Below, one piece after another: positions 14,249-22,534 of a DNA stretch of 64,000 nucleotides (position 1 is its first letter; the number at the start of each line of letters is the position of its first letter). Origin of the DNA: an uncultured Aquimarina sp. (lineage in GTDB: Bacteria; Bacteroidota; Bacteroidia; Flavobacteriales; Flavobacteriaceae); assembly GCA_947496355.1 (NCBI GenBank), contig CANMCO010000007.1, positions 62,001 through 126,000 on the forward strand. The letters run 5' to 3'. Under the pieces are notes generated by a model. That model saw only the letters and a program-made list of their open reading frames with translations. It made no database searches and was not told the origin of the DNA. Made by a program: the position numbers and the translations under genes.

Positions 14249-16789
14249 ATGAAAAAATTAAATCTAATTATTTCAGCGTTTTTGCTATGTTTATTTTTCT
14301 CTCATAGCTACGCTCAAGAACAAACTAAAATGTTTTTTGCAACCATGCAAACCAGGGATGCTCAAGGACTTAAAATCGATCATCCGGAAGACATTAAAAT
14401 CATTAGTTCAAAGAATGGATATAGCGCTGTAATGCTTAGTCCAAATGCTGCCGAAGAATTACATCACAAAGTATTAGTTCATGGCCCAGGGTTCATTTAC
14501 GAAACATCTGAAAAAAATGCACTTTCTGCGATTCAGAATATTAACAAAAGACCTGCCCAGAAACAAAGAGCCGTTTTTTCGATTACTCAAGATGCATTGG
14601 TAAGACAGAGCTTAGACATGGTAAATAACCTTAATATAGCCAATCAAATTCAGGAATTAGAAGATTATGGTACACGATACCATACTACTAATAGTGCTAG
14701 ACAAGCCGTTCTTGACCTAAAAACAAAGTGGGAAGGTTTAGCAGCAGGTCGAAGTGATGTGTCCGTTAGGATTGTAAACCATAACAGTACTAACATGCCT
14801 TCTTTAGTTATGACAATAACAGGAACCGATGAGCCTGATGAATTTGTTATTATAGGTGGTCACATTGATTCTACCGCCAGTGGAAATAACAGTACAAACG
14901 CCCCGGGAGCCGATGATAATGCTTCTGGAATTGCTACGATAACTGAAGCTGCTAGAGTATTATTTGATATGAATTTTAAACCAAAACGAACTACAGAATT
15001 TATGGCATTTGCGGCTGAAGAAGTTGGTCTTCGTGGGTCCAAAGAAATCGCCCAAGATTATAAAAACCGAAACGTAAATGTAGTAAGTTATATGCAATTA
15101 GATATGACTAATTATAAAGGTTCTACTAATGATATTTATGTATCAACAGATTCTTATAATGATGATACATTAAATGATTTTCTTATTGAATTAATGAACT
15201 ATTATAATGCATCAGGAACGCATAAGCTCACTTACGGAACTTCTCAATGTAATTATGGATGTTCTGATCACTATAGCTGGGCACAACAGGGATATGATGT
15301 TGCTTTCCCGTTTGAGGCTACTTTTAACCAGAGTAATCCTAATATTCATACTACCAGAGATACTTTTGACCGTTCACCAACACCTAATGCAACTCATGCC
15401 GCTAAATTTGCAAAACTGGCGTTAGAATATTTAATCGAAATTTCAAATGGGGTAACTGGCGGTTCTGGACCAATACCTAATGAGTGCAATGGAAATATTT
15501 CTACTTTCCCATATAATCAGAGTTTTGAAGGAAATATTGGTGCATGGATACAATCTACAGGAGATGATATTAACTGGACCGTAGATTCTAATGGAACTCC
15601 ATCTAATGGTACAGGCCCAAGTAGTGCTGCAGATGGGGCTTCTTATATTTACGTAGAAGCATCTGGTAATGGAACAGGGTTTCCAAATAAAAGAGCAATA
15701 CTTACTTCTCCTTGTTTTGATCTTAGTGGGTTGTCTACACCTAGTTTAACTTTTAAATATCACATGCTAGGAGAATCAATGGGCGATTTATTTGTTGAAG
15801 CAAGTACAGATAATGGTTCCTCATGGACTAATGTTTTTAGTAAATCTGGATCCCAGGGTAGTAATTGGAATACTGCTAGTATTGATCTTTCTTCTTATAC
15901 AGGAAATCCCGTACAGATTAGATTTAACGCGGTTACCGGTAGTGGAGGCAGCGGATGGCAAAGTGATATTGCTATTGATGATGTTTCTATTCAAAATGGT
16001 ACCGGAAATCCAGATCCTGATCCAACATGCGAAACATTAAATTTTAATGATTTTCAGATAGCAGGGTTCTCTAATCAAGATACTACAGGTGATTACTCAG
16101 TTGTAAATGGAGGTTCGGGATTATCTTTACAGAATAACTCTTGGAAATATATATTACTAAATTATACGGTAACGGCATCAACGGTTATAGAATTTGATTT
16201 TAGTAGTACATCTCAAGGAGAAATTCATGGGATTGGTTTCGAAAATGATAATAATTTAACGGCAAATAGATACTTTAAGGTTCACGGTACTCAGAATTAC
16301 GGTGTTACCAATTATGACAATTACTCAAGTGGTACTACAAGATATACTATTCCTGTTGGAAATTTCTATTCCGGTAGTATGGATCGATTAGTGTTTGTTA
16401 ATGATAATGATGCAGGAAGTGGTAACACCTCTGTCTTTTCTAATGTAAAGATTTATGAAGGCTCTTGCGGAAGATCTGAAAAAGGAGTTGAAAATTTTGG
16501 ATCAATCACTCCAATACTTGGAAACGAAAAAGAAGGTATACTATCTACGATAAAGATAAATCCTAATCCCACAAAAGATAGTTTTGTCATTAATTTAGGG
16601 AATAAAAGTGGGAACGAAGTAACCGCTTTTATCTATTCAATCTCTGGAAGAAAAATATCTATGATTGAATTAAACGATGGAGCGAATAGGATATCTGCTA
16701 AAAAATTATCCTTAAGATCAGGGGTATATCTCATCGAAATTGAAACTGACGGAGAAGAAACGGTAACGCAAAAAATAGTAATTCAATAA
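14249..16789 (+). CDS. secreted M28 metallopeptidase with MAM-like and T9SS sorting domains
   Basis: This 846-residue exported zinc peptidase is probably an aminopeptidase that helps digest peptides outside the cell. A signal peptide spans about 1-22 (ends SHSYAQ). The M28 catalytic domain spans about 110-400, with zinc ligands in GGHIDST, PGADDNASG, FAAEEVGLRGS, MQLDMTNY and CSDHYSW. A MAM-like domain follows (SFEGNIGAWIQ to DIAIDDVSI, about 423-587), then a beta-rich module. The type A C-terminal sorting domain of type IX secretion closes the protein (INPNPTKDSFVINL to QKIVIQ, about 770-846). It is monocistronic, ending at the hairpin at 16809-16841. Confidence 0.93.
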   Translation: MKKLNLIISAFLLCLFFSHSYAQEQTKMFFATMQTRDAQGLKIDHPEDIKIISSKNGYSAVMLSPNAAEELHHKVLVHGPGFIYETSEKNALSAIQNINKRPAQKQRAVFSITQDALVRQSLDMVNNLNIANQIQELEDYGTRYHTTNSARQAVLDLKTKWEGLAAGRSDVSVRIVNHNSTNMPSLVMTITGTDEPDEFVIIGGHIDSTASGNNSTNAPGADDNASGIATITEAARVLFDMNFKPKRTTEFMAFAAEEVGLRGSKEIAQDYKNRNVNVVSYMQLDMTNYKGSTNDIYVSTDSYNDDTLNDFLIELMNYYNASGTHKLTYGTSQCNYGCSDHYSWAQQGYDVAFPFEATFNQSNPNIHTTRDTFDRSPTPNATHAAKFAKLALEYLIEISNGVTGGSGPIPNECNGNISTFPYNQSFEGNIGAWIQSTGDDINWTVDSNGTPSNGTGPSSAADGASYIYVEASGNGTGFPNKRAILTSPCFDLSGLSTPSLTFKYHMLGESMGDLFVEASTDNGSSWTNVFSKSGSQGSNWNTASIDLSSYTGNPVQIRFNAVTGSGGSGWQSDIAIDDVSIQNGTGNPDPDPTCETLNFNDFQIAGFSNQDTTGDYSVVNGGSGLSLQNNSWKYILLNYTVTASTVIEFDFSSTSQGEIHGIGFENDNNLTANRYFKVHGTQNYGVTNYDNYSSGTTRYTIPVGNFYSGSMDRLVFVNDNDAGSGNTSVFSNVKIYEGSCGRSEKGVENFGSITPILGNEKEGILSTIKINPNPTKDSFVINLGNKSGNEVTAFIYSISGRKISMIELNDGANRISAKKLSLRSGVYLIEIETDGEETVTQKIVIQ

Positions 16790-16808
16790 ACTTTTTTGTA
16801 AAAATTAT

Positions 16809-16841
16809 AAAGGGTGCTTCAAGATAATTGAAGCACCCTTT
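16809..16841. terminator. bidirectional intrinsic terminator
   Basis: A 14-bp perfect stem pairs 16809-16822 with 16828-16841 around the loop GATAA, with T-rich flanks. It lies between the convergent M28 (+) and M3 (-) peptidase genes. Confidence 0.9.
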
Positions 16842-16869
16842 TGTTTGTTAAAAACTAAATGATCCTAAA

Positions 16870-18891
16870 TTATTTAATCAATCCAGCACGTTTCAATAAT
16901 GCTTCTGGTTTAGGCTCTTGACCACGGAAACGTTTGTATAATGTCATTGGATTTTCAGTACCTCCTTTAGACAATACATTCTCTTTAAACTTGGAGGCAA
17001 TCTCCTTATTAAAGATTCCGTTTTCCTTAAAATGTTCAAAAGCGTCAGCATCTAGTACCTCTGCCCATTTGTAGGAATAATATCCAGCAGAATAACCTCC
17101 TTGAAAAATGTGAGAAAAAGCAGTGCTCATACAGTTCTCAGATACATCCGGATATAAAGAAGTTTCAGAGAACGTCTTCTTCTCGTGTTCCTTTACATTT
17201 TTTATAGCACTAGGATCTTGCCCATGCCATGCCATATCTAATAACCCAAAACTTAATTGGCGTAATGTTGCCATACCTTCCATAAAAGTTGCAGATTCTT
17301 TAATTTTTGTAACAAGTTCCATAGGGATTACTTCTTCAGTCTCATAGTGTTTGGCAAAAAGCTCTAATGCTTCTTTCTCATAGCACCAGTTTTCTAATAC
17401 CTGACTTGGTAATTCTACAAAATCCCAATACACACTTGTTCCGGATAAGCCTGGGTAAGTAGTATTCGCTAACATACCGTGTAGAGCATGCCCAAACTCA
17501 TGAAAAAGAGTTGTTACTTCATTAAATGTTAATAATGAAGGTTTGCTTGGTGTTGGTTTTGTGAAATTACAAACGATAGATATATGTGGTCTTACATTTT
17601 TATCATCTTTCCTCATTTGTGATTTGTATGATGTCATCCATGCGCCATTTCGCTTGCCAGGTCTGGGATGAAAATCTGCATAAAACAATGCTACAAACTC
17701 ACCCTCAGGATTCGTAACCTCATATGTTTTTACTTCTTCATTATATTTATCTACCTCAGTAGTTTCTTTAAACTGAAGGCCAAATAGTTTAGAAGCAATT
17801 GTAAATACCCCATTAATTACATTTTCTAATTTGAAATAGGGTTTTAGCTTCTCATCATCAAGATTAAAAAGTTTTTGCTTTAATTTTTCTGAGTAGTATG
17901 GCCCATCCCATTTTTGAAGTTGTTCAATTCCATCAAGTTCTTTGGCAAAAGCCTCAAGTTGTTTGAATTCTCTTTCGGCAGCAGGTTTTGCCTTTTCTAA
18001 AATCTCATTTAGAAACGTGAAGACCTTTTCTGGGGTTTCTGCCATTCTTTCTTCAAGAACGTAGTGTGCATGCGATTTATATCCTAATAACTGTGCACGT
18101 TGATGTCTAAGATTGGCAATTCTTAAAACATTTTCTTGATTATCAAGGTTGTCGCTATGAAAACCCTTAGACCCAAAAGCAATAGCTAATTTTTTACGCA
18201 GCTCTCTCTTTTTTGCATAGGTAATAAAAGGTATATAACTTGGATAGTCTAGTGTTATTAGCCAGCCTTTTTTTTCATTAGCTTCGGCCAAGGCTTTTGC
18301 AGCCTCTTTAGCTCCGTCAGGAAGTCCATCCAAATCAGATTCATTAGTGAGTAACATTTCAAATTTGTTGGTTTCTGCTAAAATATTTTCACCAAAATTT
18401 AAACTTAATTTTGAAAGTTCTTTATCAATTTCTCTTAGCCTTTCCTTTTTATCCTCAGGAAGGTTAGCTCCATTTCTAGAAAATGATTTATATCTTTTTG
18501 TGAGTAAGGTATCTTGTTCAGGACTTAGGTCTAATGCTGATTTTTGATTATAGACTGTCTCTATTTTTTTAAACAAATCTAAGTTAAGTGCTATGTCATT
18601 ACTGAATTCTGATAGTAAAGGAGAAGCTTCTTGTGCTATTTTTTGAATTTCTTCATTGGTTTCAGCACTATTAAGATTAAAGAATACACTTGTCACTCTA
18701 TCTAATAATTCCCCACTATATTCAAGCGCTTCAATAGTATTTGAAAAAGATGGTTCTTCAGTATTAGCAACAATAGTATTGATTTCTTCCTTAGCAACAG
18801 ATATTCCGTTCTTTATAGCGGGTAAAAAATGCTCGGGTTTTGTTCTTGAAAATGGAGCTGAGTCAAATAATTCTAATAATGGATTGTTCAT
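16870..18891 (-). CDS. M3 family metallopeptidase (oligopeptidase A / Dcp type)
   Basis: This 673-residue thermolysin-like zinc oligopeptidase probably trims short peptides in the cytoplasm. The zinc signature HEFGH is His464-Glu465-x2-His468 (LFHEFGHALHGML). The third ligand is probably the Glu in WDFVELPSQVLENW, about 28 residues on. FQGGYSAGYYSYKWAEVLDADAF near the end is a strong M3A marker. There is no signal peptide (MNNPLLELFDSAPFSRTKPEHF). It is convergent with the secreted M28 peptidase; together they could form an extracellular-to-intracellular peptide breakdown chain, but they are not cotranscribed. Confidence 0.95.
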   Translation of the reverse strand: MNNPLLELFDSAPFSRTKPEHFLPAIKNGISVAKEEINTIVANTEEPSFSNTIEALEYSGELLDRVTSVFFNLNSAETNEEIQKIAQEASPLLSEFSNDIALNLDLFKKIETVYNQKSALDLSPEQDTLLTKRYKSFSRNGANLPEDKKERLREIDKELSKLSLNFGENILAETNKFEMLLTNESDLDGLPDGAKEAAKALAEANEKKGWLITLDYPSYIPFITYAKKRELRKKLAIAFGSKGFHSDNLDNQENVLRIANLRHQRAQLLGYKSHAHYVLEERMAETPEKVFTFLNEILEKAKPAAEREFKQLEAFAKELDGIEQLQKWDGPYYSEKLKQKLFNLDDEKLKPYFKLENVINGVFTIASKLFGLQFKETTEVDKYNEEVKTYEVTNPEGEFVALFYADFHPRPGKRNGAWMTSYKSQMRKDDKNVRPHISIVCNFTKPTPSKPSLLTFNEVTTLFHEFGHALHGMLANTTYPGLSGTSVYWDFVELPSQVLENWCYEKEALELFAKHYETEEVIPMELVTKIKESATFMEGMATLRQLSFGLLDMAWHGQDPSAIKNVKEHEKKTFSETSLYPDVSENCMSTAFSHIFQGGYSAGYYSYKWAEVLDADAFEHFKENGIFNKEIASKFKENVLSKGGTENPMTLYKRFRGQEPKPEALLKRAGLIK

Positions 18892-19014
18892 TGTGGTAAT
18901 GCTGATTTTTTTTAGTTTTTAATATTTTGTTCCTTATATCGAAGAAAGTGTTCTTTTGTCGAAAAACCCACCTTCCATTTTATCTTCTTTTGACTAAACT
19001 AATTTTAATATCAA

Positions 19015-19022
19015 TAGATTTG
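19015..19022 (+). promoter_or_regulatory. -7 box of ncRNA unit A
   Basis: TAGATTTG matches TAnnTTTG three bases before the conserved CAGGTTT start. The nearest TTTTG (18988-18992) is 22 bp upstream, longer than the usual 19. Confidence 0.5.
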
Positions 19023-19024
19023 AT

Positions 19025-19158
19025 CAGGTTTATTAGTGATGGTCTGGCAATGAAAGTATAACATTATTTCAGTCTGGGGTATGGATTTTAATAATTGTTT
19101 TTCAAAGCAAAGACCAAATATATTGAAAGAGCTGCAATAATTGCAGCTCTTTTTATTT
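19025..19158 (+). ncRNA. putative structured small RNA, unit A
   Basis: This is a transcript of about 134 nt predicted from a TAGATTTG box and a terminator at 19126-19158 (12-bp stem AAAGAGCTGCAA with 19141-19152, 3-nt loop, T tail). No ORF is present on this strand. Its first 30 nt align without gaps to unit B (19338 onward), with 20 identities including CAGGTTT, ATGGTCT and ATGAA. GGTCT (19041-19045) can pair with AGACC (19111-19115), and TGAAA (19051-19055) with TTTCA (19100-19104), giving a long rod with internal loops. The 3' parts of both units also share the order TTC-N6-AAG(A/G)CC-N9/10-AAAGAG. The family is unknown; a 6S-like RNA is one possibility. Confidence 0.6.
19126..19158 (+). 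terminator. intrinsic terminator of ncRNA unit A
   Basis: A 12-bp perfect stem (19126-19137 with 19141-19152) is followed on the plus strand by TTATTTTT. No protein gene lies upstream on this strand, which is why a small RNA is inferred. Confidence 0.8.
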
Positions 19159-19237
19159 TTGTTAAAAAAAGACTTTTGTGAGTAATTTATCAATTTGTGT
19201 ATGTCTTTTCTGTTAAAAAAATTGCTTTAAATTTTTG

Positions 19238-19270
19238 AAAAGTGCATTTCGTCGAAAAAAAACGCACTTT
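19238..19270 (+). other. hairpin with GTCGAAAAA upstream of ncRNA unit B
   Basis: AAAGTGC (19239-19245) can pair with GCACTTT (19264-19270), and the loop side contains TTTCGTCGAAAAA. A related but imperfect version (AAAGTG...TTTTGTCGAAAAA...CACCTT, about 18945-18974) lies at the matching place before unit A. This shows that the duplication includes upstream sequence. Confidence 0.5.
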
Positions 19271-19304
19271 ATCTAAAATTGTTAATAAATTTTCATTACT
19301 TTTA

Positions 19305-19334
19305 TTGTGTAATTAAGGTAAGGTTTTACCTTTG
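19305..19334 (+). promoter_or_regulatory. consensus promoter of ncRNA unit B
   Basis: TTG (19305-19307, in TTATTG), a 19-bp spacer and TACCTTTG (19327-19334) form an exact Bacteroidota promoter. The -7 box is identical to that of the str operon in this window. It points to the plus strand, away from any protein gene start. Confidence 0.75.
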
Positions 19335-19337
19335 TTG

Positions 19338-19466
19338 CAGGTTTTAAGAGTATGGTCTTACGATGAATTTTTTGTGTAATATATTTAAGTTGGTTAATAA
19401 ATATTGTTATATTCTTTCGTAAGGCCTGATATTTAAAAGAGTCACTGAAAAGTGGCTCTTTTTTTA
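19338..19466 (+). ncRNA. putative structured small RNA, unit B
   Basis: This is a predicted RNA of about 129 nt with an ideal promoter and a T-tailed terminator. GGTCTTACGA (19354-19363) pairs with TCGTAAGGCC (19417-19426) over 10 bp with one G-U. After a small internal loop, GAAT (19365-19368) pairs with ATTC (19411-19414). Outside a further internal loop, TTTTAA pairs with TTAAAA, partly competing with the terminator. The long rod with a bubble recalls 6S RNA. The helix is kept in unit A although its sequence differs. No ORF is seen. It is convergent with purE. Confidence 0.65.
19435..19466 (+). terminator. intrinsic terminator of ncRNA unit B
   Basis: AAAAGAGTCAC (19435-19445) pairs with GTGGCTCTTTT (19452-19462) with one wobble pair, followed by a T run. 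It is oriented for plus-strand transcription, although no protein gene precedes it. Confidence 0.8.
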
Positions 19467-19583
19467 TTTGTATATAAATAGGTATATAAAAGATTATTTA
19501 TTTTGTGTAAAATTCTCGTTCTTCAATAGTAAAATTGAAGATACTACTCGATGCAATAATGAAGTCTAACTAATTATACTTGT

Positions 19584-20069
19584 TTATTTCTTTATTTCCT
19601 TGGCTCCCTGGATAACTTTTTGTTTTAGCCCTTCTTTATACACTAATATTTTATCTAATACACAAGTATCACTTGCACCAATAATCTGCGCTGCAAGTAT
19701 TCCGGCGTTTAAAGCACCATCCAGTGCTACGGTCGCCACGGGAACTCCTCCTGGCATTTGTAAAATTGATAATACAGAGTCCCAACCATCAATAGAGTTT
19801 CTTGATTTTACAGGAACACCAATTACAGGTAAAGGGGATAAGGATGCTACCATTCCGGGTAAGTGTGCTGCACCACCTGCTCCGGCAATTATTACACACA
19901 CCCCTCTGGTATGAGCATTTTTTGCATAATCAAACAATTTTTCGGGTGTACGATGAGCCGAAACAATATCAACTTCAACTTCAATATCAAACCCTTGTAA
20001 TATTTCAATTGCTTTTTCCATTACAGGCATATCACTAGTACTGCCCATTATTATTCCCACCTTGCTCAT
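19584..20069 (-). CDS. purE: 5-(carboxyamino)imidazole ribonucleotide mutase
   Basis: This 161-residue class I PurE converts N5-CAIR to CAIR in purine synthesis. The family signature GSTSDMPVMEKA is at the N-terminus. SAHRTPEKLFDYA and IAGAGGAAHLPGMVAS carry the catalytic His and the CO2-handling loop. It follows purK by only 3 bp on the same strand, so the two enzymes of the two-step carboxylation are cotranscribed. Downstream it faces the terminator of ncRNA unit B. Confidence 0.97.
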   Translation of the reverse strand: MSKVGIIMGSTSDMPVMEKAIEILQGFDIEVEVDIVSAHRTPEKLFDYAKNAHTRGVCVIIAGAGGAAHLPGMVASLSPLPVIGVPVKSRNSIDGWDSVLSILQMPGGVPVATVALDGALNAGILAAQIIGASDTCVLDKILVYKEGLKQKVIQGAKEIKK

Positions 20070-20072
20070 AAC

Positions 20073-21233
20073 TTACTTTTTGCTTATTACTTTTATAGTA
20101 TTCTTTACTTCTTCGGCAATTTTTCTTGCTTCATCTATATTTTCATGAATTATAGTGACATGTCCCATTTTTCTGAAAGGCCGAGTTTGTTTCTTACCAT
20201 AAATATGCGGTGTAACACCTTTCATTTTCATGATATTCTCAATATTTTTATAAATAACTTCTCCAGTATGTCCTTCTTCACCCACAAGATTAACCATAAT
20301 ACCACCAACTTTACTTTCTACGGCTCCTAGGGGTAAATCCAGAATCGCCCTTATATGTTGTTCAAATTGATTGGTATAACTGGCTTCGATACTATAATGT
20401 CCACTATTATGAGGTCTTGGGGCCACTTCGTTTACAAGAATTTCATCATCATGTGTTTGAAACATTTCTACAGCTAGCACGCCAACATGTTCAAAGGCTT
20501 TTGAAACCTTTTCGGCAATATTAATCGCTTTTTGTGCCACTTTACTGTCGATTCTTGCAGGACAAATTACATATTCTACCTGATTTGCTTCAGGGTGAAA
20601 TTCCATTTCAACAATGGGGTATATCTTTATGTCACCACTTACGTTACGAATGACAATTACTGCCAGCTCATTTTTAAAATTCACTAAATCCTCTGCAATG
20701 CATTCTACATCTGGTAGTTTGGCAACATCAGCTCCAGATCTTATAACAGATACACCTTTACCATCATACCCTCCTTGTGTGCTTTTCCATACAAATGGAA
20801 GTTTAATTCTATTGCTTGTAATGCCTTCGGTAAGATGGGCTTTATTAGAAAATTTCGTAAAACCAGCAGTAGGAATATTATTTTCCTGGTAAAATAGCTT
20901 CTGTTTTCCTTTATTCTGGATTTTTTTTAAAGTTTTTGGACTTGGATATACCTTTGTCCCTTCTTTTTCAAGTTTTTCTAGGGCTTTTATATTCACTGTT
21001 TCAATTTCGAAAGTTAGCACATCCACTTTTTTTCCAAAATTATAAACGGTGTCATAATCCATTAAACTCCCCTGTTGGAAATAGTTACATGCAATCTTAC
21101 AGGGTGCCTCTGGGTTTGGGTCTAGTACATAAGTCTGAATGTCATATTTTCTGGTCTCATATAGCATCATCTTGCCTAATTGACCACCACCTAAAATTCC
21201 TAACTTAAAACTTGACGAGAAAAAATTTGCCAT
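20073..21233 (-). CDS. purK: 5-(carboxyamino)imidazole ribonucleotide synthase
   Basis: This 386-residue ATP-grasp enzyme carboxylates AIR with bicarbonate and ATP to give N5-CAIR. The N-terminal LGILGGGQLGKMMLYETRKYD is the preATP-grasp signature. The ATP-grasp core includes VWKSTQGGYDGKGVSVI and LAVEMFQTHDDEILVNEVAPRPHNSGHYSIEA, with the metal-binding Glu and Asn. The length is usual. It is the first gene of purKE. A TATTTTTG box (21263-21270, minus strand) lies 29 bp upstream of the ATG. Confidence 0.97.
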   Translation of the reverse strand: MANFFSSSFKLGILGGGQLGKMMLYETRKYDIQTYVLDPNPEAPCKIACNYFQQGSLMDYDTVYNFGKKVDVLTFEIETVNIKALEKLEKEGTKVYPSPKTLKKIQNKGKQKLFYQENNIPTAGFTKFSNKAHLTEGITSNRIKLPFVWKSTQGGYDGKGVSVIRSGADVAKLPDVECIAEDLVNFKNELAVIVIRNVSGDIKIYPIVEMEFHPEANQVEYVICPARIDSKVAQKAINIAEKVSKAFEHVGVLAVEMFQTHDDEILVNEVAPRPHNSGHYSIEASYTNQFEQHIRAILDLPLGAVESKVGGIMVNLVGEEGHTGEVIYKNIENIMKMKGVTPHIYGKKQTRPFRKMGHVTIIHENIDEARKIAEEVKNTIKVISKK

Positions 21234-21262
21234 TATTGGGGTTTCAAATTTGTCTTAAAGGA

Positions 21263-21270
21263 CAAAAATA
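21263..21270 (-). promoter_or_regulatory. -7 box of the purKE operon
   Basis: The minus strand reads TATTTTTG, matching TAnnTTTG. No TTG at 19 bp is obvious, so the assignment is moderate. No purine riboswitch-like fold was recognised in the 29-nt leader. Confidence 0.45.
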
Positions 21271-21335
21271 AATTTTTCAGAAAGAATAACCATAATAATA
21301 CGAAGTAAATGCTATATCCAAACTTTTATAATCAC

Positions 21336-21343
21336 TATCTTTG
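21336..21343 (+). promoter_or_regulatory. -7 box of the hpt-adk gene
   Basis: TATCTTTG matches TAnnTTTG 45 bp before the ATG at 21389, implying a leader of about 40 nt. Confidence 0.5.
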
Positions 21344-21388
21344 CCGCTTTAAATTAAAAGACCTGTTAGAGGGTAAGTACAAGATAAC

Positions 21389-22495
21389 ATGATAAAGCTG
21401 CACGATTTACAGTTTGTTCCGTTTATTGCCGAGGATGAAATCACAACTGCAATTGATAAATTGGCTGTGAGATTCAATCAAGATTTAGAGGATAAAAACC
21501 CTTTGTTCATAGGTGTCTTAAATGGTGCTTTTATGTTCGCTTCAGAAGTAATAAAGCGGTTTAAGTTTGATTGTGAGGTTAGTTTTGTTAAGATGTCATC
21601 ATATCAAGGTACCCAAACAACAAATCAGGTTAATGAATTAATTGGATTAAATGAAGAGGTATGGGGAAGAACAATTGTTGTTCTCGAGGATATTGTTGAT
21701 ACAGGTAATACTATAGAAGTGTTATCTAAACTTTTAACGGATAAAGGTTGTAAAGACATTAAAATAGCGACTCTTTTCTTCAAAGAAGAGGCGTATACTA
21801 AGAAAATAAATATAGACTATTTTGGGTTTAAGATCCCAAATAAATTTATTGTTGGATACGGATTAGATTATAATGGTCTTGGACGTAATCTTACAGAAGT
21901 TTACCAATTAAAATCAAGCAACATGACAAATTTGGTGTTATTCGGCCCTCCGGGGGCAGGAAAGGGGACACAAGCAGAAGTTTTAAAACAGAAATATGAT
22001 CTGGTACATATCTCTACTGGAGATGTATTTAGATATAATATAAAAAATGCTACTGAATTAGGTACATTGGCAAAATCATATATCGATAAGGGACAATTGG
22101 TTCCAGATGAAGTAACTATTAATATGCTTAATGCTGAAGTAGATAAGAATCCAGACGCTAAAGGTTTTATTTTTGACGGTTTCCCAAGAACCGAAGCTCA
22201 GGCAGATTCATTAGCAAAATTACTAGATTCTAAAGGAGCAGATGTTAGTGCTATGGTAGCTCTTGAGGTTGATGATGAAGTTTTGGTACAACGATTATTA
22301 GAAAGAGGTAAAACATCTGGACGTCCCGATGATGCCGATGAAAATGTAATTCGTAATCGTATTAAAGTATATTATGATGAAACCGCAATCCTTAAAAAAT
22401 ATTATCAGAAGGAAGATAAGTATTTTGGCGTTGATGGAGTAGGAGGTATTAATGAGATTACGGATCGCTTAAGTACGGTTATAGATAAATTATAG
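21389..22495 (+). CDS. hypoxanthine phosphoribosyltransferase-adenylate kinase fusion
   Basis: This is one open frame of 368 residues joining two purine enzymes. Residues 1-178 are a hypoxanthine phosphoribosyltransferase with the PRPP motif VVLEDIVDTGNT (about 97-108); it salvages hypoxanthine to IMP. Residues 179-368 are a complete adenylate kinase: P-loop FGPPGAGKGTQ, FDGFPRTEAQA, and a short LID with GRPDDADENVIRNR and no zinc cysteines. The junction reads VYQLKSSNMTNLVLFG; the Met179 (ATG 21923) would be the start of a stand-alone adk. The same fusion is known in other Flavobacteriia. It lies divergent from purKE and just upstream of obgE. Confidence 0.93.
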   Translation: MIKLHDLQFVPFIAEDEITTAIDKLAVRFNQDLEDKNPLFIGVLNGAFMFASEVIKRFKFDCEVSFVKMSSYQGTQTTNQVNELIGLNEEVWGRTIVVLEDIVDTGNTIEVLSKLLTDKGCKDIKIATLFFKEEAYTKKINIDYFGFKIPNKFIVGYGLDYNGLGRNLTEVYQLKSSNMTNLVLFGPPGAGKGTQAEVLKQKYDLVHISTGDVFRYNIKNATELGTLAKSYIDKGQLVPDEVTINMLNAEVDKNPDAKGFIFDGFPRTEAQADSLAKLLDSKGADVSAMVALEVDDEVLVQRLLERGKTSGRPDDADENVIRNRIKVYYDETAILKKYYQKEDKYFGVDGVGGINEITDRLSTVIDKL

Positions 22496-22534
22496 TTGTC
22501 TATTTGACCTGACCAGGAAAATAAGAAAAGAGTT

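Larger units (their letters stand above)
18892..19583. other. 692-bp gene-free region carrying two tandem ncRNA units
   Basis: No plausible protein gene lies here. The only open frame, a 60-codon one on the minus strand at 19011-19193, runs antisense to the first RNA unit and shows no protein-like features. The plus strand shows two repeats of the order upstream hairpin with GTCGAAAAA, Bacteroidota promoter box, RNA starting with CAGGTTT, and a strong T-tailed terminator. The last 120 bp before purE hold nothing recognisable. Confidence 0.7.

Noticed and set aside
19011..19193. 60-codon minus-strand ORF in the gap before purE
   Set aside because: It is antisense to ncRNA unit A and its terminator hairpin, has no promoter or recognisable features, and its codons mirror the RNA stem sequence.
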